Below, in pieces: positions 42,339 through 50,767 of a stretch of DNA of 64,000 nucleotides (position 1 is the stretch's first letter; each line of letters opens with the position of its first letter). Below the pieces are notes generated by a model. That model saw nothing but the letters and a program-made list of their open reading frames with translations, did no database searches and was not told where the DNA came from. Location: assembly GCF_000296215.2 (NCBI RefSeq), contig NZ_CP013949.1, positions 4,767,501 to 4,831,500 on the forward strand, given 5' to 3'. Source of the DNA: Bradyrhizobium sp. CCGE-LA001. Lineage in GTDB: Bacteria > Pseudomonadota > Alphaproteobacteria > Rhizobiales > Xanthobacteraceae. The translations under genes were made by a program, and so were the position numbers.

Positions 42339-43304
42339 ATGTTGTTCGACGCCCTCGCCCCGTCCTCCGCGCTTCAACTGATCGGCTTTGCCGACGTGGA
42401 CGCATTTCGGCCGATCGAGACGATGGAAGATGCGAGAAGCATTCCGCTCGACGTCGCGAATTTCGCGGCTTTGCGCGCCGTCGTCTCCCTACCTGCATGC
42501 CGCATCGTCGTGATGAGGTCGTTCGCGCGCATCCTCGACGCGGCCTATCGGATGCCTGGCGGAATGGTGATCCTGCCGATGGCCGACGACCTTCGGGCCA
42601 ATTTCAAGTGCGTCGATCTCGACGCCCGCTTCTTCGTTGCCCTCCGCGGCAACGACGAATGTCATTACGTCGAACCCCAGACCAATCATCACGCGATGAT
42701 CATCCTCTCGCCCGCCCTGAGAGACCGGGGCTGGTTCGATCGTGGCGACGATTTGCGAGCCAGGGTCGCAAACCGGCCGGCCCTGCTTCACGCGCGTCGA
42801 TTGCTGCTCGACATCCTGCGGACCGCATCGGCGCAGCCGCTCCTGTTCGAGACCACCGAGGTGGCCGCCCATCTCCAGGAAGGTCTACTGCTCGCGCTCG
42901 ATGATTTGTTTCGGATTGATCCCCGGCCGGACCGGAGCACCTCCGTCCGAGGCGAGCGGTCGATCAAACTCATTCAACGGATCGACGATTACGTCGCAGC
43001 CCATCCGACCGCTCCGATCTACACGGCCGATCTCGCCAGCGAGTTTGGCGTCTCGATCCGCACGCTCGGCGGTGCCGTGAGCAAGGTGCGCGGCATGAGC
43101 CTGCACCAGTACAGCCGCCTCAAGAGGCTGTGGGCGACCCGCGCCCGTCTGCTCAAGGGCGGCGGCGCCACCGTTGCCATATGCGCCCGCGCCCAGGGCT
43201 TCCATCATCTCGGTGAGTTCGCCGCTGCCTACCGCGCGACCTTCCAGGAGAGCCCCTCGGAGACGCTGGCCCGCGGCCGGCAGATCCGCCAGCCGACGCG
43301 CTGA
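42339..43304 (+). CDS. AraC-family transcriptional regulator
   Basis: The 321-aa protein starts at ATG 42339 (MLFDALAPSSALQLIGF). The N-terminal 215 residues resemble the AraC-binding-like sensor domain (RAVVSLPACRIVVMRSFARILDAAYRMPGGMVILP). The C-terminal 100 carry two helix-turn-helix units (IYTADLASEFGVSIRTLGGAV; VAICARAQGFHHLGEFAAAYRATFQESPSE). The target and ligand are unknown. The 443 bases upstream contain a FixK-type box and a possible microORF, so oxygen control is possible. Confidence 0.87.
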   Translation: MLFDALAPSSALQLIGFADVDAFRPIETMEDARSIPLDVANFAALRAVVSLPACRIVVMRSFARILDAAYRMPGGMVILPMADDLRANFKCVDLDARFFVALRGNDECHYVEPQTNHHAMIILSPALRDRGWFDRGDDLRARVANRPALLHARRLLLDILRTASAQPLLFETTEVAAHLQEGLLLALDDLFRIDPRPDRSTSVRGERSIKLIQRIDDYVAAHPTAPIYTADLASEFGVSIRTLGGAVSKVRGMSLHQYSRLKRLWATRARLLKGGGATVAICARAQGFHHLGEFAAAYRATFQESPSETLARGRQIRQPTR

Positions 43305-43373
43305 CCGCTCATGCCCACGACGAGGACAAGCATCAGCTCCGACACGGAACAAATATCGAACATTCGCAAAGCG

Positions 43374-43450
43374 TGGCGCGCTCGGAAGGATTCGAACCTC
43401 CGACCCTCGGAATCGAAATCCGATGCTCTATCCAGCTGAGCTACGAGCGC
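43374..43450 (-). tRNA. tRNA-Arg (anticodon TCG)
   Basis: Read on the minus strand, a complete 77-base cloverleaf is present: acceptor GCGCTCG/CGAGCGC, D arm GCTC...GAGC, anticodon stem TCGGA/TCCGA with loop TTTCGAT (anticodon TCG), T arm GGAGG-TTCGAAT-CCTTC and an encoded 3' CCA. It reads CGN arginine codons, principally CGA. No integrase or attachment-site duplication is visible nearby. Confidence 0.95.
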
Positions 43451-43557
43451 CCTGACCCCGGCATTGGGCCACAACCGAGACGTACCGGAGAGTTGCTGGC
43501 AAGCCAGCACTCTGGGTGGCGTTCGGATGAGTTCGAATTAGCAGAGAGGCCGACCAA

Positions 43558-43590
43558 TAAAAAGCCCTCCCCGCCTCGTTTCGAAGCGGG
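43558..43590 (-). terminator. Rho-independent terminator of the gene at 43601-44125
   Basis: On the minus strand CCCGCTTCG and CGAGGCGGG form a stem around AAA, followed by GAGGGCTTTTTATT. It begins 10 bases after the stop of the gene at 43601. Confidence 0.75.
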
Positions 43591-43600
43591 CGCAGCGTTC

Positions 43601-44125
43601 TTACCAGGTGTTGCCGAAGAAGCCGAACTGCGGGCGCTGCGCCATCATCATCGGCCGGTCCTGCTGTTGCGGCACCGAATGCGCCCTGGCGACCCTGCGC
43701 TTCGGCGGCTGTGCCTGCGGCGCCGGAGCAGGCTGGGCCTGCGCTTGAAGCTGCGGCTTGGCGTCTGCCTTCTTCGCCGCCGCGGTATCGGCCTTCGGAG
43801 CCGGCGTGAACTGGGCGAACGTCTCGCGCACCCGCGCCTTGGCCGACACCTCGGCGAGAGCTGCCGAGGCGCCATCCGCCCCCGGCGGCTGGGGCACCAC
43901 CACAGAAGCAGTCTTCACTGCGGGCGCGGCAATCGTCGGCTGGCTGGTATCGAGCACCACGCGCTCGGGCAAATGGCGATCGGACCTGATCCGGATCAGC
44001 GGCTGGTCGTTGGTGGCGGTCGCAACGGCTTGCGCCACGGGTGCCGTGGGCAGCATGAAATCCGCCGCGAACAACAGTGCGAGCAAAGCTCCACCGACGA
44101 AGATGAAATACCGAAAGATAGGCAT
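43601..44125 (-). CDS. Hypothetical membrane-anchored Ala/Pro/Gln-rich protein
   Basis: The 174-aa protein has one N-terminal TM segment or signal anchor (FRYFIFVGGALLALLFAADFML). A predicted disordered periplasmic region follows, rich in Ala, Pro, Lys and Gln (TPAPKADTAAAKKADAKPQLQAQAQ). The end, RPMMMAQRPQFGFFGNTW, is short and aromatic. No domain is recognised. It has a clear terminator. Confidence 0.65.
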   Translation of the reverse strand: MPIFRYFIFVGGALLALLFAADFMLPTAPVAQAVATATNDQPLIRIRSDRHLPERVVLDTSQPTIAAPAVKTASVVVPQPPGADGASAALAEVSAKARVRETFAQFTPAPKADTAAAKKADAKPQLQAQAQPAPAPQAQPPKRRVARAHSVPQQQDRPMMMAQRPQFGFFGNTW

Positions 44126-44284
44126 TGGCCGCGCTCCGCCCCCCGCATCCCCGCGTGGGCCTTTCGCCTTAACAGGCGATCCTCTAGTTGGTTCCTGGCC
44201 CAGCCATTCGGTTCAAATGGCAACGCCAAGTTTTTGGCCAAGGCCCAGAGATGGTAACTTTTCCGCTACCGGAGGATGCAGCGA

Positions 44285-44854
44285 TCATGCGCGGCGTGCT
44301 GCAACCAGCGAGCACTTCGCTTGGTCGGCATTCACATTGACGAAACCGATGGGGATTTGCGCGTAGGTCTTGCGGCTCTTCATGCTGACGGGATCCGCCA
44401 GCACACGGCTTCGATCGGTGAGATGGCTGCCGTCGCGTCGCGTAAACGCGCAGACGATCTCGACGTCCTTTACGGCATAGTCATTGTCGTTTCGCAGCGT
44501 GAACGTCACCAGCGCCTTCGAGCCGAGGCCGCCGCGACGCCAGGTCTGCGATGAAATCCTGAGGCGGCCGAGCTCGGCCATTGCAGGCGTTTGAGCCTCG
44601 GACGCCTGCGAGACCGCTGCTGCCGGATCGTCCGAGGGCGCCGTCTCGACTGCCAGCTCCGGCTTGCCCGGCTCAGCGCTATTGCTCTTGGAGAGAGGCA
44701 GCAGCATCCAGACGCCACAGCCCAGGATGATCACTGCCAGCAGCCATAGCAGGCCCCGGCCAAGCGAGACGCTCGCAATCGTCACGGTCCGCGCCAGCCG
44801 CTCGCCGCTCCCGGCGAAACGTCCCAACCCGATCCGGCCAAGCCTCGCGTTCAT
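44285..44854 (-). CDS. Hypothetical single-TM protein with FxLYD-like C-terminal domain
   Basis: The 189-aa protein has a short cytoplasmic N-terminus, one TM helix (GRGLLWLLAVIILGCGVWMLL) and an Ala/Pro-rich linker. The C-terminal beta domain (SKALVTFTLRNDNDYAVKDVEIVCAFTRRDG and KSRKTYAQIPIGFV) resembles the FxLYD/DUF3426-type immunoglobulin-like module. On the minus strand GGAAC, 16 bases and GATT lie at 44935-44911, a weak EcfG-like match 57 bases before the start. The function is unknown. Confidence 0.65.
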   Translation of the reverse strand: MNARLGRIGLGRFAGSGERLARTVTIASVSLGRGLLWLLAVIILGCGVWMLLPLSKSNSAEPGKPELAVETAPSDDPAAAVSQASEAQTPAMAELGRLRISSQTWRRGGLGSKALVTFTLRNDNDYAVKDVEIVCAFTRRDGSHLTDRSRVLADPVSMKSRKTYAQIPIGFVNVNADQAKCSLVAARRA

Positions 44855-45029
44855 GGTTTCATCACCGACGGCGGCCGGAACACGTCCGGACTTAGGCCAC
44901 CGTTTACCTTAATCCCAATCTCGACCTAAGGTTCCCGCGCAGTTGCGAATCGGCAGGGGCTATGGCGATGACCGGGCGGGATCGTTAACATCCGCCGCAA
45001 CATCGCAGATCGCGTTGGGAGAGAATGAA

Positions 45030-45416
45030 ATGCCAATCGTCGTCACTTGGGATCACGTCCATCTGCGCAGCCCGGATCCGGAGGCCACGGCGGCCTGGCT
45101 GCGGGACATCCTCGGTGGCGAGATCGTGCATGCGCCCGGACGGATCGACGTGAACCTTGGCGGCGCCAAGATCTTCATCGCGCCGCTCGAGGGCAACAGC
45201 ACCGTCAGCCCACCGCCTCCGCATCCGCATCAGGGCCTCGATCATTTCGGGCTGACGGTGAAGGACATCGACGCCGTCGCCGCCGAGATCAAGGCCAAGG
45301 GCGTCACCTTCACGCGCGAGCCGACCACGATCAGGCCGGGCGTGCGCATCTGCTTCATCCGCGGCCCCGAAGGCATCTCGATCGAGCTGCTCGAGCGCGA
45401 CAAAAAATATACCTAA
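45030..45416 (+). CDS. VOC-superfamily (glyoxalase/bleomycin-resistance-like) protein
   Basis: The 128-aa protein has the beta-alpha-beta-beta-beta pattern of one VOC module pair: TWDHVHLRSPDPEATAAWLRDILGG, GLDHFGLTVKDIDAVAAEIKAKG, and the ending FIRGPEGISIELLER. Metal-site residues are the first-strand His of DHVHL, the His of LDHFGL and the Glu of IELLE. Family members include glyoxalases and dioxygenases; this one cannot be assigned a reaction. GGGAGAG precedes the ATG. Confidence 0.85.
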   Translation: MPIVVTWDHVHLRSPDPEATAAWLRDILGGEIVHAPGRIDVNLGGAKIFIAPLEGNSTVSPPPPHPHQGLDHFGLTVKDIDAVAAEIKAKGVTFTREPTTIRPGVRICFIRGPEGISIELLERDKKYT

Positions 45417-45669
45417 GCGGCGCGAGCGGCACCAGGGATCGGCTCTCCGGACGCGCCGTCCGGAGTGTGGCGCGCGCCGGCTCCGGTCACGACCTCGGAT
45501 CTCGGCTCATGGTGAGGCCGTCATATCCGCGTCATAGACAACCGGGGACGATTACGGTCCGCAGGACTTCCGTCCCGCCAAACTGCCGCGTTGCGCCAGC
45601 GGACGCGCTTTGGCATAAAAGCAAGATCGGTTACGCCCTTGGGCGATGGCGGCCGGCCTGTGGGACGTT

Positions 45670-46020
45670 ATGAAAAACGGGCTCTATTCAATTCACGTGA
45701 GCCTGCTCGATGGGCGAGTCGGCAAAGGCAGCGGCGTGATCCTGTTCCGCGACGGCAAAATTCTTGGCGGCGATGCCTACCTCTATTACACCGGCAGCTA
45801 CAAGGTGAAGGACAACAGCTTCAAGGGTGAAGTGCTGGTGCAGCGCCACACCTCGCCGCGGGGCAACGACAATCCGCTGTTCGGTGGCCCCGCCCCGGTT
45901 GGCATCGGCGTCAGTGGCACCTTCACGGACACGCGCGGGGAGATGACCGGCACGGCGCTGGTCGGCAAGGCCAGCCAGATCTTCGGCGCGACGCTGCGCA
46001 AGCTCGCCGACGTCGACTAA
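45670..46020 (+). CDS. GrlR-family regulatory-like protein
   Basis: The start at ATG 45670 (MKNGLYSIHVSLLDG) gives 116 aa; ATG 45646 is possible. The pattern of an all-beta, lipocalin-like fold is clear: GSGVILFRDGKILGGDAYLYYTGSYKVKDNSFKGEVLVQRHT and later VSGTFTDTRGEMTGTALVGK. It matches proteins named after GrlR, the negative regulator of the enteropathogenic E. coli LEE island. Here no type III secretion gene is near, so it is more likely a small-molecule-binding protein. It ends next to the convergent kinase gene, without overlap. Confidence 0.8.
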   Translation: MKNGLYSIHVSLLDGRVGKGSGVILFRDGKILGGDAYLYYTGSYKVKDNSFKGEVLVQRHTSPRGNDNPLFGGPAPVGIGVSGTFTDTRGEMTGTALVGKASQIFGATLRKLADVD

Positions 46021-48708
46021 CTATTCCGCCGCCTGTTCGAGCGGCGCCACGCGCGGCAGGATCATCTGGATGCGTGTGCCGCCCCCCGGCTCGGAATCGA
46101 GATCGAGCCGGCCGCCGAGCCGGTTGGTGACGATGCTGTAGACGATGTGCAGGCCGAGGCCGGTGCCGCCCTGGTCGCGCCGCGTCGTGAAGAATGGATC
46201 GAAGGCGCGGCGCCGGACGTCGAGCGACATGCCGCAGCCATTGTCGGAAAAGATGATCTCGACATTGTCCTTGCCGGACTCGCGCACCTGGATGTCGATG
46301 GTCCCCGGCCGGCCATCCGGAAAGGCGTGCGCCACCGAATTGAGAAACAGATTGGTCAGCACCTGACCATACGGGCCGGGATAGCTGTTCATGGTCAGAT
46401 CCGGCTGGCACTCGACGTTGAGCGTCAGATTGTGCTTGCGCAACCCCGGCCGCAGACTCATCACCACCTGCTCGGTGAGGTCGCCGAGGTCGAAGCTGCG
46501 CTGGTCCGAATAGTTGCGGTCGGCCGCGACCTGCTTGAACGACTGGATCAGCTCGGCGGCGCGATTGAGATTGGAGACGAGCTGCGAGGAGGCATCCCGG
46601 CTGGTGTTGAGGAATTCGTTCAGGGTGGAGCGACGCAGCTCGCCGCGCTCGACTTCGGCCGAGAACATCGCGGTCTTGCGCTCCAGCGCGGAGGCGACGG
46701 TGAGGCTGATGCCGACGGGATTGTTGACCTCGTGCGCGACGCCGGCGACCAGGCGTCCGAGCGCGGCGAGCTTCTCCGCCTCGATCAGCGAGGCCTGGGT
46801 CTCGCGCAGATTGCGCAGCGCGGTCTCGGCCGATTCCTTGGCCTTGCGCATCTCCTGCTCGCCGCGCTTGCGCTCGCCGATGTCGAGCGCCACCGTGACG
46901 ATCCGCTCGATCTCGCCTTCGGCGTCGAGCAGCGGCAGCTTGTTGACCAGCCATTGCCGCATGTTGCCGGAGGCGTCCTTGTACTCCTCCTCGTAGAAAC
47001 CCAGACCTTTTCGAAGCTTGAGCACCCGCTTGTCGCTCTCGTCGGATTTGGCGGCGCCGTAGCGCGACATCAGATCGGCCGTGGTACGGCCGAGCGCATC
47101 GCCGGGCTCGATGCCGAAGATGCCGGCCATATAGCGGTTCATCAGGACGTAGCGCAGATCGCGGTCCTTGACGTTGATCACCGCGGGCACGGTGTCGATG
47201 ACCTGCTGGAGCAGGCGCCGGCCTTCGGCGATGGCGTCTTCCGCCCGCTTCTGGTCGGTGATGTCGCGTAGCGTGCCCTCGTAGCGGACGATGTTGCCCT
47301 CCTCGTCCCGCACGCCGGTGGCGCTGTCGGAGAGCCACAGGATGTTGCCGCTGCGCTGGCGCACCTGATACTCGAACTCGCGCACCATGCCGTCGCGCGC
47401 CATTAGCCGCTGATATTCGGTGCGCGCCTCGGGATGGACGTAGATCGTATGAGCGATGTCGTTGATGCTGTCGATGAGGTGCTGCGGGCTGTCATAGCCC
47501 ATCATCCGCGCCAGCGCCGGATTGGCGTTGAGGAGGTCGCCGGCCGGCGTCGTCACGTAGATGCCGTCGACCGATCCCTCGAACAGTTTCCGGTAGCTCT
47601 CTTCGGCGAGGCGCTGCTCGGTGAGCGCCCGCACCGCCGCCTCGCGCGCCGTGTCGGCCTCCTCGAGCGCGCGGCGGAACACTTCGGCCGCCCGGGCGAT
47701 GTCGCCGATCTCGTTGCCGAGGTCGGCGGACGGGATCGACGCGTCCTTCTGGCCGGCGGCCAGCGCGCGAATGGAGCGTGCGATCTGGGCGAGCGGACGA
47801 ACCGTCCTGCGCACCACGAACAGTGCCGCGCCGATGCCGATCAGCACGCCGACCGTGCCGAGCACGATGCTCTGCCACCGTGCCTCGGTCAGCGTGCGGG
47901 CGAAATCGCGCGACAGCACGTGACCGCGGCGCGAGCTGACCTCGCGCAGCAATTCGGCGACACGGCCGATCAGCCGGCCCTCGGTGCCCAGCACCTCGCG
48001 GTCGATGTCGGCGATCTGCCGTTCGCGAACGGCGACCGCCATGATGGCCTCGGCATAATCGTTGACGTCCGCCCTGAGCTTGCCATCGGCGATGTCCATC
48101 GCACGCAATCCCTCCGCCGCCTGTTCGGCCGCGGACGGGTTGCGCGCGAGCAGACCGAGCGCGATTCGGCTCTGCGCCTCGGACAGGCGGGAGGCCAGCT
48201 CGCGGTCCGCGGTGCCGGCGACGGCCGCGTCGAACCGCTCCCGCAGCGGCGGCAGGCCGGCGAGCAGCTGGGCACGGCGATCGATCAGGGTCGATATCCG
48301 CTCCAGGCCGGTGCGGTAGGTCGCAAGCCGCTCGGTGACTCCGTCGAGCATGTCCTGTTGCTCGGGCGCGAGCTCGATGCGGGTCTTCTTCAGGATGTCG
48401 CTCAGCGTCGAGGCCGCCTCGCCGACCTGCTGAAACTGGATGCCGGCGCCGGGATCGGTGACGAAGTCGCGCGCGGCAAGGCGCAGCTCGTTCATGCGGC
48501 GGTCGATATCTTCGGCGAGGTCACCGACGCTCTGGAGCCGCTGCAGCTCGGCGAAGGTGGTGTCGATATGGCGGATCGCGATCACGCTCGCGGTCGAGGT
48601 GACGATGATCACCGCCAGCACGAGCAGGAAGCTGCCGAAGGTGAGCTGGCCGATGGAGAGCGAGAAAGTTCGCTTTTTCTCAGGGGTCGGCGTCGATTCG
48701 GCGGGCAT
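46021..48708 (-). CDS. HAMP-PAS-PAS sensor histidine kinase
   Basis: ATG 48708 gives 895 aa. TM1 lies at about 22-45, followed by a long helical periplasmic domain (about 45-285) rich in Arg/Glu heptads, like four-helix-bundle chemosensors. TM2 is at about 286-308, then a HAMP linker, PAS at about 375-490 and PAS/PAC at about 505-625. A HisKA-type domain follows with phospho-acceptor H659 (GVAHEVNNPVG), and a HATPase (NLFLNSVAHAF; SDNGCGMS; GGTGLGLHI). No receiver is fused and no response regulator is adjacent, so its partner is elsewhere. Confidence 0.9.
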   Translation of the reverse strand: MPAESTPTPEKKRTFSLSIGQLTFGSFLLVLAVIIVTSTASVIAIRHIDTTFAELQRLQSVGDLAEDIDRRMNELRLAARDFVTDPGAGIQFQQVGEAASTLSDILKKTRIELAPEQQDMLDGVTERLATYRTGLERISTLIDRRAQLLAGLPPLRERFDAAVAGTADRELASRLSEAQSRIALGLLARNPSAAEQAAEGLRAMDIADGKLRADVNDYAEAIMAVAVRERQIADIDREVLGTEGRLIGRVAELLREVSSRRGHVLSRDFARTLTEARWQSIVLGTVGVLIGIGAALFVVRRTVRPLAQIARSIRALAAGQKDASIPSADLGNEIGDIARAAEVFRRALEEADTAREAAVRALTEQRLAEESYRKLFEGSVDGIYVTTPAGDLLNANPALARMMGYDSPQHLIDSINDIAHTIYVHPEARTEYQRLMARDGMVREFEYQVRQRSGNILWLSDSATGVRDEEGNIVRYEGTLRDITDQKRAEDAIAEGRRLLQQVIDTVPAVINVKDRDLRYVLMNRYMAGIFGIEPGDALGRTTADLMSRYGAAKSDESDKRVLKLRKGLGFYEEEYKDASGNMRQWLVNKLPLLDAEGEIERIVTVALDIGERKRGEQEMRKAKESAETALRNLRETQASLIEAEKLAALGRLVAGVAHEVNNPVGISLTVASALERKTAMFSAEVERGELRRSTLNEFLNTSRDASSQLVSNLNRAAELIQSFKQVAADRNYSDQRSFDLGDLTEQVVMSLRPGLRKHNLTLNVECQPDLTMNSYPGPYGQVLTNLFLNSVAHAFPDGRPGTIDIQVRESGKDNVEIIFSDNGCGMSLDVRRRAFDPFFTTRRDQGGTGLGLHIVYSIVTNRLGGRLDLDSEPGGGTRIQMILPRVAPLEQAAE

Positions 48709-48831
48709 TGGTGTTTTGGGGGACCGGGCTAGAGGAGGCCCAATATACGACGTATTGCACCCCCGGGGGAACATGCGTCGGACCGCCCAACATCGTTAAT
48801 TGTCGGTGGGCCGCCGCCATCCGGTTGTCCA

Positions 48832-48907
48832 CCCGATGCATCCGCCCATTCGATGGGCGGAAACCAGTGCATCGGCGGCCGCCATACTTCGTCACATAGC
48901 GAAGTAT
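48832..48907. other. Nested inverted repeats between the NUDIX and kinase genes
   Basis: Outer arms CCGATGCA/TGCATCGG (48832-48839 and 48868-48875) enclose TCCGCCCAT-TCG-ATGGGCGGA (48841-48861). A further ATACTTCG/CGAAGTAT stem follows at 48884-48907, next to the NUDIX stop. They may terminate the NUDIX transcript and/or regulate the kinase promoter; no protein gene is present. Confidence 0.5.
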
Positions 48908-48908
48908 C

Positions 48909-49706
48909 CTAGCCGAGCGCCCCGACCTCGAACACTTCGCCGTCATAGCCGGCCTCGCGGGGAATGCGGAGCTGGCGGCCGGTTTCGGTCCTGGTCATCA
49001 CCGGCATCACCGTGACGATCGACATCCCGCGGGCATGGTCGAGCGCCGCGCTCACGCTGGTCTGCTTGGCAAGCCGGATCAGATTGCGCGTGGTCGGGAA
49101 CGGCAGCTTGAAGCGGCCGCTCTCGCCGCCCTCCACCGCCTCGCGCGGCGAGACCCAGATCGAATCGGTGGACTCGCGGCCGTCATGGGCGCCGAGCTGA
49201 TCGGGTGGCGCGGCGGCGAGGAAGAACCAGGTGTCGAAGCGCTTCGGCATGCCCTCGGGCGTGATCCAGTGCGCGTAAGGCACGAGCGTGTCTAGCGCGA
49301 GCTGGAGGCCGTTGTCGTCGAGAATCTTCAGGAAGCTGATCTTGTGCTCGTTGAGGGCGACGCGGTGCGCGTCCGCGATCTCCCCGGAACGCTTGGCGTC
49401 GACCGGCAGGCCCGTCCCCTTCGAACGCGCCAGCAGGATGCCGCTCTCTTCGAAAGTCTCGCGGATCGCGGCGATCCGGAAGCCGCGGTCCGCCTCGCTC
49501 AAGCCCTCGCCGCCCGAATAGAGATCGGAGCGGGCGACGATCTCCTTGTCGCCGGCATCGACACTGCCGCCGGGAAACACCAGCGCGCCCGAGTTGAACT
49601 CGATCTGATGATGGCGAACCATCATGAAGACCTCGATTTCGGTCTGTGCGCCGTCACGGAGCAGGAGAATCGTCGAGGCCGGGCGTGATGCTGATGTCTC
49701 GGTCAT
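48909..49706 (-). CDS. NUDIX-domain hydrolase
   Basis: The 265-aa protein has an extended NUDIX box: the helix RIAAIRETFEESGILL carries the REtfEE-sG metal-binding core, preceded by FPGGSVDAGD (the Gly of the box). The length and the later segment (HWITPEGMPKRFDTWFFLAAAP) match the NUDT19/RP2p-like coenzyme-A-diphosphatase-type group rather than MutT. It may hydrolyse CoA or acyl-CoA, which would fit the acyl-CoA-processing genes upstream. It begins four bases after the DapA-like gene. Confidence 0.85.
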   Translation of the reverse strand: MTETSASRPASTILLLRDGAQTEIEVFMMVRHHQIEFNSGALVFPGGSVDAGDKEIVARSDLYSGGEGLSEADRGFRIAAIRETFEESGILLARSKGTGLPVDAKRSGEIADAHRVALNEHKISFLKILDDNGLQLALDTLVPYAHWITPEGMPKRFDTWFFLAAAPPDQLGAHDGRESTDSIWVSPREAVEGGESGRFKLPFPTTRNLIRLAKQTSVSAALDHARGMSIVTVMPVMTRTETGRQLRIPREAGYDGEVFEVGALG

Positions 49707-49710
49707 TAGA

Positions 49711-50664
49711 TTATCCTGCGGCGCTGGATTGCGGGCCGAGATTGGCGCGCTTGTCGAAACGGGCGACGCGCGAGAGGAGATAATCGACCTCGGCCTTTGC
49801 CGCCGCGGTCATCGTCGCACCGGGCTTGCGCTGGGCGCTGGAGGCGATGATGCCGCGTTTCTGCAGCACGTATTTGCGCACGGTCAGGCCGACGCCGGGC
49901 TGTTGCTCGTAGCGGATCAGCGGCAGATGCGCGTCGAAGATGTCATGCGCGGCGTCGCGCTTGCCGGCCTTGGAGAGGTTCACGACGTCGATCAGAAGCT
50001 CCGGGAAGGCATAGCCCGTCATGGCACCGTCGGCGCCGCGCTCCATCTCGAAATCCAGGAACGTGCCGCCATTGCCGCACAGGATCGAGAGCGGACGGAG
50101 CGAGCCGTCCTTCTGGAAGCCGCGCAGCGTCGAGATCTTTTCCAGACCCGGCCAATCCTCGTGCTTGAGCATCACACAGTTCGGATTGTCCATGACGATC
50201 TTGCGGATCACGGCGGGAGTGAAGATCACCGACAAGGTCAGTGGATAGTCCTGCAGCACCCAGGGAATGTCGGGCCCGATGGCCTCGGCCGCCTGCTTGA
50301 AATAACCGACGATCTGGTCGTCGGTGCGAAGTGACGGCGGCGGCGCGATCATCACGCCGGCGGCGCCTGCGTCCATCGAGGCCCTGGCCAGCGAGCGCAT
50401 GGTGGCAAAGCCCGGCGCGGAGACGCCGACGATCACCTGCATCTTCTTGGCGCGCTTGACGTAGCGCACCGCCACCTGCTCGGCCTCGGCGGCATCGAGC
50501 TTCGGCGCCTCGCCGAGGATGCCCAGCACCGTAACACCGTCGCAGCCGACCTCCTCGTAGAAATCGGTCAGGCGGTCGATCGAGCGCTCGTCGATCCGGC
50601 CATCGTCGTGGAACGGCGTCGGCGCGATTGCGAAGGTGCCCTTGGCGTCGGCGGTGAGTTTCAT
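49711..50664 (-). CDS. Dihydrodipicolinate synthase/N-acetylneuraminate lyase family aldolase
   Basis: ATG 50664 gives 317 aa; the longer frame enters a palindromic repeat. The TIM-barrel features are GTFAIAPTPFHDDGRID, DGVTVLGILGEAPKLDAAE (GxxGE), WVLQDYPLTLSV (Tyr position) and CVMLKHEDWPG with the Schiff-base Lys. It cleaves or forms C-C bonds with pyruvate in most members. The GxTGE motif reads GILGE, which argues against housekeeping DapA. It may process a 2-keto acid; the substrate is unknown. Confidence 0.87.
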   Translation of the reverse strand: MKLTADAKGTFAIAPTPFHDDGRIDERSIDRLTDFYEEVGCDGVTVLGILGEAPKLDAAEAEQVAVRYVKRAKKMQVIVGVSAPGFATMRSLARASMDAGAAGVMIAPPPSLRTDDQIVGYFKQAAEAIGPDIPWVLQDYPLTLSVIFTPAVIRKIVMDNPNCVMLKHEDWPGLEKISTLRGFQKDGSLRPLSILCGNGGTFLDFEMERGADGAMTGYAFPELLIDVVNLSKAGKRDAAHDIFDAHLPLIRYEQQPGVGLTVRKYVLQKRGIIASSAQRKPGATMTAAAKAEVDYLLSRVARFDKRANLGPQSSAAG

Positions 50665-50685
50665 AAGTCCCTTATCCCTTTGTTC

Positions 50686-50761
50686 GTCATTCCGGGGCGG
50701 CTCGCAGAGCCGAACCCGGAATCGAGGTTCCGGGTTCACGCTTCGCGTGCCCCAGAACGAC
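50686..50761. repeat. Palindromic repeat type III, copy 2
   Basis: It begins GTCATTCCGGGGCGGC, contains GAACCCGGAATCGAGGTTCC and ends GCCCCAGAACGAC. It is related to 34230-34328 and lies between two co-directional genes, ending six bases before the stop of the SDR gene. Confidence 0.65.
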
Positions 50762-50767
50762 AGTGAA

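Noticed and set aside
43374..43450. tRNA-Arg as attachment site of an integrated element
   Set aside because: No integrase, no partial tRNA duplicate and no change in gene character on either side were seen.
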